The notes under the pieces: generated by a model
Told to the model about the DNA's origin: nothing
What the model saw: only the letters and a program-made list of their open reading frames with translations
The model's database searches: none
Shown: positions 47,872 to 59,429 of the stretch, piece after piece
Position numbering within the stretch: the stretch's first letter is position 1
How the letters are laid out: every line of letters begins with the position of its first letter
Position numbers and translations under genes: made by a program
Origin: Adiantum capillus-veneris
Lineage: Eukaryota > Streptophyta > Polypodiopsida > Polypodiales > Pteridaceae
Direction: 5' to 3'
NCBI GenBank assembly: GCA_014529385.2
Contig: CM043942.1
Location: 110,914,141 to 110,978,140 of the forward strand
DNA: 64,000 nt

Positions 47872-48657
47872 TCATTTGGCACATGAACATAGCAAACACA
47901 TCCAAAAACTTTCATGTAGGAAACTGTTGGCTTGATCCCATAAAGTCTCCCATAAGGTCAAAATTTCATGAATGGTAGCTGTTGGTGTTCGATTCATAAT
48001 GTGTACTGCTGTATGAACTATTTCAGCCCAATATGTTAATTGCATATTCATCTCATTCATCATGGCTCTTGCAATCTCTACTATGACTCTATTCTTTCTC
48101 TCAGCAACTCTATTTTATTGTGGTGTGTATCTGCAAGTAATCTGTCTTCTTATGCCTTGTTCACGTGAGTAATCATCAAAACTGTGTGACATGTACTCTC
48201 CCCCTCCATCTGTACGTAGAAATTTAATTTGACAACCATTCTCTTTCTCAACCATAACTTTGAACTCCAAGAATACCTCAAATGCCTCTGACTTTGCCTT
48301 TAGAAAGTAAACCCATGTCATTCTGCTGTAATCATCTGTGAATGTGATAAAATATCGACAACCATTTGGTGTAGCATGATCACAAGGTCCCCAAATATCT
48401 GAATGAACAATTTCCAAAGGACTTTGGCTAATTCTCCCCCTCTTTGGAAATGGTAAACAAGATTGCTTCTCAAATTGACAAGCTTCACAAACATGATCAA
48501 AATTCAATATGCCAAACTTTGGTAATCCGCGTACAATTTGATTTGATTGCATATGATTTAGTCTTCTAAAATTGACATGACCAATCCTTTTATGCCATAA
48601 CTCTGTCCAATTATCTTGAGTGGCTGATTTGTTGCATACATACCGCTGTGTAAACAT
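47872..48657 (-). pseudogene. copia 1 integrase
   Basis: GAG-pre-integrase zinc region (LWHKRIGHVNFRRLNHMQS, CEACQFEKQSCLPFP), then the DDE core: VHSDIWGPCD, FITFTDDYSRMTWVYF, FLRTDGGGEYMS, and TPQ followed by a TAA stop and then NRVAERKN, where the catalytic Glu lies. The three acidic positions are present but the chain is interrupted. A C-terminal segment in another frame (47,478-47,915: VFGCVCYVHVPNEARKK, CIFLGCSVKKKGYKCYDP) continues the copia polyprotein. Confidence 0.85.
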
Positions 48658-49293
48658 GGATCTTCAGCTTCCAATGAGAACAAGCGACCTTTCTTTCTTC
48701 CACGTGTCAATATCTTGCGTGGTTTGCCTTTGTGAAACTCCTCTATGAAGCAGCCATAACGATTAAAACGGACTTGCAACCCTTGATCTGCCATTTGTCC
48801 AAGTAATGCTAAATTCTTTGTGATTGAAGGCACATATAGAACATCTCCCAATGTGTTGTATGTCCCGTCTTTTTCTAACAATGGAACTGAACCAACATGT
48901 GTAATCCGATGCATAATATCATCACCTATAGCGACAAACTCATCCTCTTCTAACTTCTCTTTTCTGTCAAACCATTCACCATGATATGTCATATGATTTG
49001 TGGCACCACTATCTAAATACCAATCATCTGTATGCTGTGGCTCCACCATGCTTCCAACAACGTGCTCCATAGGAAATAAATGTCCACGCAATCTATTGTC
49101 ATATATATTTTGATCATGAGGATTGTATCCAACAAAGTTTCCTCCATGTCTGCCATAACCTCGGCCTCTTCCACCATGATCACGATTTTGATTTAGCCTT
49201 GTGTAACATTCTCTTTCAAAGTGACCATAAATGCCACATCTATTACAATATCCATCTCTTTGAGGATGTACAAATCGTCCACCTCCACGTCCA
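48558..49293 (-). pseudogene. copia 1 nucleocapsid knuckle and protease
   Basis: From the edge of the inserted element the frame reads GRGGGRFVHPQRD, then the knuckle YCNRCGIYGHFERECY, then a linker. Protease follows with WYLDSGATNHMTYHGEWF (DSGA active site intact) and DVLYVPSITKNLALLGQMADQ. Confidence 0.8.
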
Positions 49294-50532
49294 CATTAGG
49301 AAAGAAATGGACTCATTTTCGGGCCTTTCAACTCTAGTGAGAGAATGTTCCTTAGCCAATAGGAAGAAGGCTAATGTTACGTTGAAAAAACATTTTTTCT
49401 CATTTTGAAAATGTCCATGAAAACCATTTTGGTAAAATTGTCACTATCATCAGAAAAGTAAGGCGCTTGATAATGAGATCTAGCACAAGCGCCGAATGCC
49501 TTTTTATGACCCGTTGTTGCTATCATATAAAGTAAAGTACTTGTACTTGTGCATCTCGCACAAGTATCAATCACCTTTTTATGAAGTACTCGCAATTTAA
49601 ATTCAAAAATATTATACTTGATAGTGATTGATAGGTACTATTTAAGACTATGAAGGAGTCAGAACCAAGCGAATAGAGGCGCTTGAGGAGTCTCTGGGAC
49701 CTCTATTCGCTTGGTTCTGACCTTATGAGGCCCTAGGATTAAGATATAACACTTTTGAAGCCCACGGATGCATCCGGAACATCCAAAAACCATAGGATAG
49801 CTCTTTAAAACACTGAAATCTGACGTCTCTAGCTCAAGATATAGCATTTTTAAGCCTATGGTCTCATTTTTAAGCCTAGGGCCTCTATTCACTTGGTACT
49901 GACCCCATGAGGCCCTAGGCTTAAAATTGAGGCCATAGGCTTAAAAATGCTATATCTTGAGCTAGAGACGTCAGATTTCAGTGTTTTAAAGAGCTATCCT
50001 ATGGTTTTTGGACGTTCCGGATGCATCCGTGTGCTTAAAAAGTGCTATATCTTAATCCTAAGGCCTCATAAGGTCAGAACCAAGCGAATAGAGGTCCCAG
50101 AGACCCCTCAAGTGCCTCTATTCACTTGGTTCTGACTCCTTCACAGTCTTAAATAGTACCTATCAATCACTATCAAGTACAATCTGTTCGAATTTAAATT
50201 GCAAGTACTTCATAAAAAGGTGATTGGTACTTGTACCTCTATTCCGTGGCATTATTTTTGTATTTTGAAAACACCTCTTATGTGTTTTCTCTCATCGCAC
50301 ATCACATCACTCATTAAGATTCACAGACATGGAATTTTGTGTACACTTAAGTTGGGCTCTCAAAAATCATTTTGTACGAGCATGCATTTAAGTGATTGAG
50401 CAAACTTTTACGTATGTACTATGAGAAATAGAATTCCAAAAAAAAACTTTTGCATTTTTCATAATTACCTCTCTCTATGCTGAGTTGACGTTTCTTACAA
50501 GGCCCAAAATTGAGTCCAAGTTTCTCCTAATG
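49294..50532. mobile_element. TIR/foldback element 'Z' of the CATTAGGA family, 1,239 bp
   Basis: The left end is CATTAGGAAAGAAATGGACT and the complement of the right end is CATTAGGAGAAACTTGGACT, with similarity for about 40 bp (GGACTCA, GGGCCTT). Removing exactly this segment rejoins copia gag in frame (ARPR | GRGGGRF), with no duplicated target bases. The interior holds a ~700-bp hairpin (49,536-50,240). There is no transposase ORF, so it is non-autonomous. Confidence 0.75.
49536..50240. repeat. Long hairpin with embedded 22-bp modules
   Basis: Arms of about 345 bp pair around a centre at about 49,888-49,910 (for example GAAATCTGACGTCTCTAGCT with AGCTAGAGACGTCAGATTTC). A 22-mer GTCAGAACCAAGCG...AATAGAGG occurs five times in alternating orientation: 49,658; 49,700 (inverted); 49,882 (inverted); 50,073; 50,115 (inverted). 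Each arm therefore also contains its own smaller hairpin. Confidence 0.9.
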
Positions 50533-51427
50533 CGAGGTCGGGCTCTCCCCCTGCCTCTTTGGCTGTAATCATTGTAACTTTGACTTTGTTGGTTTTGCCA
50601 TTGACCTCTTCCAACATTGTTTCCTGGACCATAGTTTCCTCTTCCACCTCTATTGTTTCCACGACCTCTAGAGTAAAAAACCTGATCTCTGGAATTTTTA
50701 TTTGATGTAGAAGGACCTGACTTGCCTAGCTTCACATCTTCTTGCAAACAAAGGTTTACTAACTCTTCAAAATCAGGCATGTTTCCTCGAACAGATATAG
50801 ATGAATCCAATGACTTGTATTCCGGTCCCAAACCATTCAATGTCACTGAAACTAAGTCATCATCTGGAACTTCAACATTAATTCTCACAAGATCTTCCTG
50901 TATTTGCGTTATCTTTGTCACATAATTTGATATGGATCTATTTCCTCGGCATACACAATGTAACCTTTGCTTCAAGTGAACTTTTCGTGGTTCTGTATTG
51001 GAGCTATTCTTTCTTGCTAGTATCTCCCATGCTTCCTTTGGAGATTGAGCCTTCTTCACATGTGATATAAAGAAGTCACTAATGCATAGTGAAATCCAAT
51101 GCATCACTTTCCTTGAATTCCCGATCCACTTTTTGTAAGCTTCTAGTCCTGCTTGCCATGTTTTATGTGCTTCAACATTCTCTCTGTTTGGTTCCAAATC
51201 AACCTCAGGACACTCTTGTTCACCTGTAATGTAGTCCCATAAACCTTTGCCATGATAAAGTTCTCCATTCTATAAGACCATATGCTGTAGTTCTCTATGG
51301 TCAGCTTCTCTCCAACAATCTGTGTGACTTGAGTTAAACTTTCTGCAATCTTTACTCTCTCAATTTCTTCCAATGGATTTTGACAAAATTTCGACAGAGT
51401 TTCATTTGTATTTGGAAAATATCTCAA
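50533..51427 (-). pseudogene. gag: copia 1 Gag
   Basis: Two overlapping minus-strand frames, 51,427-51,143 (LTIENYSIWSYRMENFIMAK) and 51,197-50,533 (AHKTWQAGLEAYKKWIGN, AQSPKEAWEILARK, SISNYVTKITQIQEDLV, VTLNGLGPEYKSLDSSISV), form a copia-type UBN2 gag with a frameshift near 51,190. The Arg/Gly-rich tail (GRGQWQNQQSQ, QRGRGRARPR) is cut by the inserted element at 50,532 and resumes at 49,293. Confidence 0.85.
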
Positions 51428-52233
51428 GTGACAATCTCAACCAAAGTTCTCATAAACACTGACAGAAAATCTCTCACTGCCAAAGGAAAATCCACTGACT
51501 CACTTCCACAGACTGGCTCAATACTATGCATAAATACTCTAAAACAATGTCCACATGGATCTATATGCAAATGCAATACATACGTTGTCCTATACCACAT
51601 ATCCATACATCCACCTTCTTTCCATAGTCGTAAACGACATATGAGGTCTTTAGCGGGGCCAGTCGGGGGTTCGCTCTAGTACCTAATCCACCTCGCCAAG
51701 GTACCAAAGCTCCCAAGGCAAGGCTTCAAAAAACCTCACTCAACCGTCACAAAAGCTGCAGTTTTCCAAAATACATTAACCGCATATCCATACATAACCA
51801 CAAAGTACTCAATCTGACAATATAACCGCCTCAACTTCTCCCCACAACCTTTCTTACATAGGCGGCTGTCCATAACGAATCCACAACAACTAAACATAAT
51901 CTTCAATAACACAATATCATGATGCAAAAGCTCTATGTCCCTCTCCAAAATCTGTGTAAATGCTGAATTCTTCACCTGTAACTTGTAAATCTATAGCAGA
52001 ACGCAAAACTGGAAATCTCCTATGCTTGTGTGAGCTGGCTGTTTGCTGCAGAAAATTTATGATTTTGAAAAATCTGAGTATGTCAATGCGTCCGGAATGC
52101 CCAAAAACCTAAAGATAGACTCCTAGATCACTGTATTCTGAGTTCGGGTGAGGGAGTTATGACCAAAAACCTCTCTTTTTGGCTGTTTTCCAGAGCTGCG
52201 GAAATCTGTGTATTGACTGTAGCTTCTTAAACT
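51428..52233 (-). other. copia 1 5' leader
   Basis: Sequence between PBS and gag. No conserved coding seen. Confidence 0.6.
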
Positions 52234-52247
52234 GAGCTCTGATACCA
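52234..52247 (-). other. copia 1 primer binding site (tRNA-Met)
   Basis: The minus strand reads TGGTATCAGAGCTC, three bases inside the 5' LTR. Confidence 0.95.
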
Positions 52248-52250
52248 CTT

Positions 52251-52468
52251 TGTAGAGTGCGCAGGTGATGGAGAAGGTAGGAAAGAAGACTACGCACACA
52301 CACCAACACACATCGAGACACACACACACAATATTGTTACTTTGCAGAGCAGCAGCCATTCAACGTGCTGCTCTCACTCTTCGTTTTGAACTATTATCCA
52401 AAATACATTTACAACATAGTATAGTCAGTGTCCGGCCGCCCATAGCACAACGGACATATTCTTTAACA
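52251..52468 (-). repeat. 5' LTR of copia 1 (218 bp)
   Basis: The minus strand starts TGTTAAAGAATATGTCCG and ends GCGCACTCTACA. TSD TATTC follows at 52,469. Confidence 0.95.
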
Positions 52469-52543
52469 TATTCCACTTCTATATTGATCATCAAGACATA
52501 TTTTTTATGATCAAAACAGTATTCATACAAGTAAGGTTAATCA
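52469..52543 (+). pseudogene. gypsy RNase H, middle piece
   Basis: Only about 75 bases lie between the two copia elements. They read FHFYIDHQDIFFMIKTVFIQ, the central RNase H strand with the DHQ motif. The left end carries TSD TATTC and the right end TSD AATCA. Confidence 0.8.
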
Positions 52544-52770
52544 TGTTACCATATACATGTGGTAGTGATGTGTGTGAACACACTAGGAACGCCGGGGTAT
52601 TTTTTCCCTCTTTAGGAGGTTGTTTCCCTTGAGCATTGTATATATTCCCATCACTCTAGGGCTATCTATCTTTCCATTGCACACTAAGTAATACACTCTC
52701 TATTGTGTGCCTTGAGCTTCCTTTGTCTTCTCCAAGCTGTGTGCGTTTCTCTGCCATCCTAATTCCAACA
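52544..52770 (+). repeat. 5' LTR of copia 2 (227 bp)
   Basis: TGTTACCATATACATG...CTAATTCCAACA, matching 63,409-63,635 with about 20 differences. Confidence 0.95.
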
Positions 52771-52772
52771 AT

Positions 52773-52787
52773 TGGTATCAAAGCAGG
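52773..52787 (+). other. copia 2 primer binding site (tRNA-Met)
   Basis: TGGTATCAAAGCAGG, two bases after the LTR, close to the common TGGTATCAGAGC. Confidence 0.9.
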
Positions 52788-53131
52788 TTGCATCCTCCCG
52801 GGCTCAGTTGCTACCAGCTCCAGGACATGCCTGCTCACTTTCTCCGATTTTCTGTGAGTTTTGGCCAGCATTCGTAGGTTGACAAAAACTTAAGGAGACC
52901 TCGTACAGCTCGGTCTGCTCACATTTTTTATTCGGGCTCATTTCGGCCTCCGTTTCCACTATAGGCAGTACTACATATACTATTTCGTCATTTTGTGCAA
53001 AATTTCTGTCAGTGCCATTTTTTGCATAACAGGTGCCTTACAGTCCTATGGTTTGTGCTATATAGAACGTGTTGTTCTTGCTTCATTTCTCCTCTATTCG
53101 GGCAGTTTTCACATCAGGTGCAGCATTTATC
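52788..53131 (+). other. copia 2 5' leader
   Basis: Non-coding stretch between PBS and the gag ATG. Confidence 0.6.
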
Positions 53132-53705
53132 ATGGCTGAGAACAACACAGATGTGTTCAAGATGTTTGCTGCTGAGGACAGATTGGATGGGGACAATTAC
53201 CCTATGTGGGCTTACATGATGCAGCATCTTCTTGTGTCAAAGGGCTTGTGGAACATTGTGCAGGGCATTGATGTACGTCTTGGTTCTAAGGATGCAGACG
53301 ATGTTGAAGATGTAGCATGTCTTGCTGCAAGGATTGCTGCTATAAGAGTTTTTTTTGCCTACGGCAGAACAATCTCGTTGGGATGTGAAGGATGCACAGG
53401 CTCATGCATTTATTGCATTGTTTGTGAAGCGCACCATTGTTCCTCACATTCGTTCAACAAAATCTGCAAAAAAGGCTTGGGATATTTTGGCTGGTCTTTA
53501 TGCATGTCGCAATGAGGCTAAAATTTCTTTGCTGCTTAAAGAGATGGAGTCGAAGATTATGCATGAAAAAGATGATATGGAAACGTTCCTTGCTGTGGTT
53601 AAGGATATCAATGAGCAACTTATTTCTGCGGCGGGTGAAGTCATTTCAGACAGTTCCCTTGTGTAGACTGTTCTTGATGCCTTATCAGATTCTTACTAGA
53701 CTTTT
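53132..53705 (+). pseudogene. gag: copia 2 Gag, N-terminal part
   Basis: ATG at 53,132 (MAENNTDVFKMFAAEDRLDG, DNYPMWAYMMQHLLV) opens a copia gag. A frameshift occurs at a T8 run (53,349-53,356). The other frame carries AEQSRWDVKDAQAHAFIALF, KKAWDILAGLYACRNEAKIS, LLKEMESKIMHEKDDMETFL and, after a stop, VLDALSDSY. It is cut at 53,705 by the 5.4-kb insertion and continues at 59,119. Confidence 0.85.
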
Positions 53706-54368
53706 CATTAGGAAAAATATGAACCCTCTAGGGGCCCTTTGGGATTAAGGTTAATTAGACGCCAGCCAACAGGAAGAGGGTGGTGGACACACTCTATACC
53801 CTCAAAAAAGTAGGGGGACAAGGTAGCCTTACACCTCTTTATGGCCTCTTACCTAGTGAGAAGGTAAGGGAGGTGGCTAGGGGAAAGGGGGGCGGGGGAC
53901 CACTTTGACCTTTTTTCCCCCACTTTTTGGTCCTGATTTTAAAATACACTAAAAAATTCAAAATTTCAAAAAATTTCAAATTTCAAATTTTCCCTCTTTA
54001 AAAGGTCCCCAAACTTATTTCATGGTCAAAAAAGTATTTTTGACCTCCAAAAGTAAAGAACGTGCACTAAAAAATACAAAAATTTGATTTTTTTCAAAAA
54101 AGTTCAAAACATCATTTTCCACCCTCCAAAGTCTTTCCAAACCTATTCTATAGCTAAAAAGTGATTTTCTCTCTCTACAAACTCTTTTTTAAGCTCTCCA
54201 TTGCTGCAACAACCACATGCACCCCCTATAGTGTAACACTATCTCTCTGCTAGCTTTCTCCCACCTCCATTGTAGCACCAAGCAAGCTCCTGCCCCATCT
54301 CTTCCCCTTGGCCACCACATAGTTCACCCCAAGCTAGCTCCTCTTCCTTCTCTCACCTCCATTACACC

Positions 54369-54545
54369 ATGAACCAAGATTCTACTCCTTCTAATTTTAT
54401 TCACTCACACTACATGGAAACCTCTACTCCCGAAGATGGAAAAAATATGAGCTCACATGACTTGAATACCACAACAATAGGAGGTGTGAATAGTGTGTGG
54501 GCTTTGCAAGGGTTGATCTCCAACATAAAGATAAAATGGTAAGAA
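54369..54545 (+). CDS. Possible exon inside element X (58 codons)
   Basis: ATG at 54,369 (MNQDSTPSNFIHSHYMETST) runs to TGG-TAAG, where the stop TAA coincides with a splice-donor-like TG|GTAAG. The sequence upstream is a pyrimidine-rich leader. It could be a captured first exon or chance; there is no homology I recognise. Confidence 0.2.
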
Positions 54546-56382
54546 AACTACCCTTGTAGCTTACATTCAGAGCTTAACATCATCTCCATCTTTAAGTTTA
54601 TCATGCTGGAGAGAATAAACCTCTTTATGGCTTTCAATGTTTAGGCTTCATACCTCATAACACTGGGTGGTACTATTTTGTTAATGGCTTTGGCGCGCCA
54701 TCTATAGTTGTGTAGCATGTGATTGAGTCTCACAATGCAAGTAAGTTGTGTTATCTATAGAGAGTCATCAAAGATTTTTCTTATAATTTATTCTTTGTAT
54801 AGTTGTCATTAGATTATCATTTTCTACTTTATAACTTTGTGCTCACATAATTTGTTGTTTACTTACAGAGTCAACTTCTTTTCAGAGGACATGAGCAAGC
54901 AAACGTGTGCAGAGATGGAAATCACTCTATTTTTGTTCCATGAGGAACCTTTCACTACGATGTTAAAGGATTTGACAAGAATAGTAGGATTTTTTAAGAA
55001 TCTTGAACCAATAGGTACTCTCTAAGAGCTCTTAGAAAAGCCATCCATATAGTACTACTATCTTCCCTAGTGTCATAGACACACAAATACTCAAGTGTAT
55101 ATTAATCTCTAGATGAGGAAGACAAATACTTGTAAGAGAAGCCTAATAACAACAACATTGTCTCCGTTTGTAATTATTTTCATGAGGCTGGATTCTTCTA
55201 TAAATGCATATAAATGTGTTTTTTTGTTAAATGGTGTTGCATTGAGTGAGTATTTAATTTAGATTACTGGAGTTTCATACAGATTTGAGAATTATTGTTG
55301 AACTTTATGGATATTTTTCCTGTAAGATGTTTCAAGTCTCAAGTCTTAATCAGAAATTCAAGCAATATTTTGATTTCAGTTTAATCATTAATGGTTATTC
55401 TTATTAAAGTGGATCATAACCTTTGTCAAGATGTCCTCATTTGGGGATGCTGACTATATATCATTAACAACGTTTCACAAGTTGACAAAGCTAAATTCTT
55501 TCTTTCCAACATGTTATTGTTTCCATACTATGCCTATGCCAAGCTTGACTTAGAGAAATGACAACTTGAGATGAAGGTGTCGATGTATAAGGGTGACTTA
55601 TTATTGACTCATGTTTCATCATACATATATTGTAAAGCCTTTGAGTTTCCACCTTTTTGAGTAGTGTTGACAAGTTTTTGGTATCAAATCTTCTTAAATA
55701 TCCCTATTCATGAGCTATTGGTAGCTATTTCTTTGGTATTGCTAAAGATGATACCAATAGCTATTACCTTGTGAACTTAACTGTTAAATTGTGGATTTGA
55801 TTTTTACTATGTAGCTCATTTGGATAGCGAAAGTGTAACATAAATTATAGATACATGCATTATTAACATAGAAGATATGTACCAATCAAGCCTATGTAAA
55901 CTGCTAATTAAGAAACCTTTGGTTGGAAATAGGGGTCACATGTGGTTTCAAATACCAAAGAAATGGCTTAACTAAAACATTCCCAAGAACACGAGGTGGA
56001 CACAAGGAAGTAAAAATTGGCTCCTTGTTTGGTCAATTTCTAGTGTGAATGTTTAGTGCACAGGATTTGTGAGGCCTTTGACCTGGGGAGTTCACTAAAG
56101 TATATGTAACATAGCACACGTGTTCAACATAAGGGATTTTGTATTCTTGTAAAGTTACAGAAACATGTGTAGATAAGGTCTATAAGGGATACTTTTAATC
56201 CATTCTGGTGAACGCACATGAAATAGGAAAATTTTACATAGTGAATGTTCCAGACCTTTGAACACATAGAAAAAGGGACCGGGGGGAGGGGGGGGGGGTG
56301 CTCTGATTACATCAAACACTACACCTCTATCTCATGGCCATGCATTAAAAAAGCTCCTATTTGTCAGTATAAGATCCCAAGG
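54546..56382. other. Element X interior, unassigned
   Basis: AT-rich sequence with no domain recognised. A G-rich run lies near 56,280. Confidence 0.3.
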
Positions 56383-57265
56383 AGGGAGCTCTTGCTCTCT
56401 GTACATCTATCTTACATCCTTTTCTTATACTTATACACAATAGTGTTACAAAATTTTCTCATGTAAAGACTCCCAGGGCTCTCAATAAGAGTAGCCACAA
56501 GGTCGCGCAAAATGGCCACCCAAAAGTCCCGGATGGCCATTTCGCGTGCCCTTGTAGCCCTTGTACATTTTGATGCAAAAAAAAACATACCTTGCTTGGA
56601 TTCTCTAAAAAACAACATGCAATTTGACAATCTCTTAAAAACTAATATAAAGCAAACATTTCTTACTTTTTCCTTAATCTGCGGGCTCCAACGAGCATTA
56701 AAACCATGGAATCTGAAAATACTCAAAGAACGAATGTTTTTTATTGTGTTAAGGACTGTATTTCCTACATACAATACTTTCTCAAAATCTTGCTCTAACA
56801 CCTTCAAAGGCCCCAGGGGGTGAGCTCTTGCTCTTTGTACACCTAATTTACAGCGTTATCTCATACTTATACACAATAATTTTGTAAATTTTTGCCATGT
56901 AAAAGCTTCCAGAGCCCTCAACAAGAGCGGCCACCAGGGCGTGCAAAATGGTCATCCAAAAGTCTGGATGGCCATTTCGCGTGCCCTTGTGGCCACCTTT
57001 TTTTTTTTTTTTAAGTATTGAACTTGTAGACTTTGATGCAAAAAAAAACATACCTTGCTAGGATTCTCTAAAAAACAACGTGCAAGTTGTCAATCTCTTA
57101 AAAACTAATGTAAAACAGACATTTCTTACTTTTTCCTTAATCTGTGGGCTCCAACGAGCATTAAAACCATGGAATCTGAAAATACTCAAAGAACCAATGT
57201 TTTTTATTGTTTTAAGGACTGTATTTCATACATACAAAACTTTCCCAAAATCCCACCCTAACACC
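56383..57265. repeat. Two-copy tandem repeat in element X, period about 430 bp, each with a hairpin
   Basis: Copy 1 starts GAGCTCTTGCTCTCTGTACA at about 56,387 and copy 2 GAGCTCTTGCTCTTTGTACA at about 56,822. Both run to CCTAACACCTTCAAA-like ends. Each contains an inverted repeat around AAATGGCCA...TGGCCATTT (56,493-56,558 and 56,929-56,994), with outer arms of CCACAAGG/CCCTTGT type. Confidence 0.85.
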
Positions 57266-58560
57266 TTCAAAAGTGGCTTCCAAAGAGTGCCCTCGGTCAA
57301 AATTTGAAACTGAAGGAAAATAATTAGAATGAACTCCTAAACTCTGTACAAACTTTAAAATAACCAAAATTTCTTTTAAAAAAATTTATTACTAAAAATT
57401 TGAAAATAGACTTCCCTTGAACTTCCCACAATGATAGAAATCAAAGGGTTTAAGGAGAGATGTGGCATCGAGGTTTATTCCGTCAAGATCTCTTCTACTT
57501 TATCATGTCTTCTCATGTAAAATCTTACCAAACAAAAACAAATTTACACTTTAAATGACTACAAATCTTATTTAACTTATCGAACAATCTAAAATATGGT
57601 AGACCTAGAGTGCTCTTTCACATTAACAAACAAAAAAGTCCAAATTTCCTCTCAATAACTTTGATAAACATACATTTGTGAACAACTTCCAAGGAGTATT
57701 GCGGTCATAGTTCTTACATCCATTCCATGATATGGCATGGTATAGGGTGACCTATCACATAAAAATATCTTTGGTAGGAGTGCCCTCATGTTAGAAAAGG
57801 GTGTGTTGCTGCCGATGAAAAGATGTTGCATTGTTCTACTAGGGGATCTCTCCATGTTAGCATAATGATTTTTGGTGTAGTGGGAGCCACATTGCCGTTG
57901 AGGAGAGCTTTGTGCCACCGTAAAAGCTTCACATTATGCCAGTTCCTTGAGCCATTCTTGCAAACAAAACCACTCAACTAGCATTAAGAGGTCACCTTGT
58001 AACAAAAACATGTATGAATTCAACATTTGCAAACTGTATAATAAAGACACTTATTACGTATAAGTTGTACAAATGTGCAAGTATTTCCATCCAATTGGGA
58101 ATAAACAGTCCTAAAATATACATTATGATGAGATTACCCACCTCTAATAATCATGGATTTGAAGCATCTACCTGCAAGATGTAATAAAGAAGACTATTTT
58201 AGAGGAAAAGTGGTGACACTTGGCCTCTATAACCTGCAGCTTTTCACTATTTGTGAACAAAAGCAACCTTTGTGCCAAGCACTACAAAACAAGTAGAGGC
58301 AACACATTATACTTCAAAGTTTATGATAAGAAGAACGCAACCAAAAGAAAGAAGTATATTGTTACCTTGCACAAAGGGTTCAAATATGTGATGGTATTGG
58401 CGAGATATTGAAGAACCATCAACATTCATCTCACCGACGGTACGACGTTCTTGGGATGACCTCTGCTCACCCTTAAGTGTGGCCTTCGGTGCAAACGCCA
58501 CGGACAAGAAAACATGTATGCATACGATTTCTAATGTCCGTCGTGAGCACCATGACAGTT
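57266..58560. other. Element X interior, unassigned
   Basis: No conserved ORF. Short open stretches on both strands lack recognisable motifs. Confidence 0.3.
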
Positions 58561-58576
58561 GTTGCGTGAGGAAGCA

Positions 58577-58735
58577 AAAGATGAAAAGAGAGAGGGGGGA
58601 GGGAGAGGAAGGAACATGGGAGGAGAGAAGGGGGCAGTGGGGGAGAGGGGGAGAGAGAGGGGAAGAGGAGGAGAGAAGGGAGCAGGGAGGGAGAGGAGAG
58701 GGAGAAAGGAGGGAGGAGGAAGAGAGAACAAAGGC
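58577..58735 (+). repeat. Polypurine (G/A) tract
   Basis: About 160 bases almost without pyrimidines (GAGAGGGGGGAGGG-type), followed by T- and G-runs. It could form triplex-type DNA and explains the Glu/Arg/Gly-only ORFs there. Confidence 0.85.
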
Positions 58736-59118
58736 TTTTTTTTTTGGGGGCTTTTTTTTTTGAAAATTTGGACTTTTAGTGCTTGTAGGTTTTAAAAAAT
58801 GTCAAAAAATGATTTTTTGATATGCATATATGTTGGGGGGAAGTTTTAAGTAAAAAAGTCAAATTTTGGCTCTTAGTGACCCACGTTTTTGCTGATGTGG
58901 CCACACCTCTTTACTGCCTTCACTTTCAAAACTCTAGAGAGAGAAGGTGACCTCTTAGGTCCACATCCTATATGTGTCTAAACAAAAGGCTAGAAAAGCC
59001 TACTCAAAACTAGCTTCTTGAATGCCCTTGTCCCCTTAACCCTACACAACATTAGCCTTAATCCTTAAAAATTAGGATTCCTTACAAGGCTCATGCAAGG
59101 TCCATAGTTCTCCTAATG

Positions 59119-59429
59119 TTCTAGTACTTGGAGACTTATGACCCAAGAAAATCCTAAAGTTGTCAAGTTTGATGCATTACGCACATTGCTGTTGCAAGAG
59201 CCACTTTCCAAAAAAAGTAGGACTAGACAGCATGTAGTTTAACAGGATTTTATTGCAACAGATTTTATTGTAGTTGGAGAGCATGTACTAGGACTAGACA
59301 GCATGTAGTTGAACAGGATTTTATTGCTTCTCAAAGAAAGGGTGTTAATAGCAATGCAACGACTTCTTATGGTTCTACTGCGAGTGGAAAAACTTCTGTT
59401 CCCAATGCTTCTGCTATGGCAGCACTTTG
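59119..59429 (+). pseudogene. copia 2 Gag, middle part
   Basis: Continues gag with STWRLMTQENPKVVKFDALR, TLLLQEPLSKKSRTRQHVV, then a 72-bp tandem duplication of GACTAGACAGCATGTAGTT-containing sequence (59,220 and 59,292). After that the frame reads ASQRKGVNSNATTSYGS and PNASAMAAL up to the next insertion. Confidence 0.75.

Larger units (their letters stand above)
45554..52468 (-). mobile_element. Ty1/copia LTR retrotransposon 1, full length, decayed
   Basis: Both LTRs, PBS, PPT and all domains are present in copia order (gag, protease, integrase, RT, RNase H) on the minus strand. The 5-bp TSD TATTC lies at 45,549-45,553 and 52,469-52,473. A 1,239-bp TIR/foldback element interrupts gag at 49,294-50,532. 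Pol has stops and frame changes. Confidence 0.95.
53706..59118. mobile_element. TIR element 'X' of the CATTAGGA family, 5,413 bp
   Basis: The left end is CATTAGGAAAAATATGAACC and the complement of the right end is CATTAGGAGAACTATGGACC, followed in both arms by a GGATTAAGG(T/C)TAAT motif. It interrupts copia 2 gag (SDSY*TF | STWRLMTQENPK). No target-site duplication longer than an ambiguous T-rich 1-4 bases is seen. The interior holds AT-rich subterminal sequence, a two-copy tandem repeat with hairpins, a G-run at 56,280-56,298, a polypurine tract near the right end and no recognisable transposase. Confidence 0.65.

Noticed and set aside
58479-58795. Glu/Arg/Gly-rich ORFs in two frames, and a Pro/Ser/Leu ORF opposite
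   Set aside because: They are a by-product of the polypurine tract.
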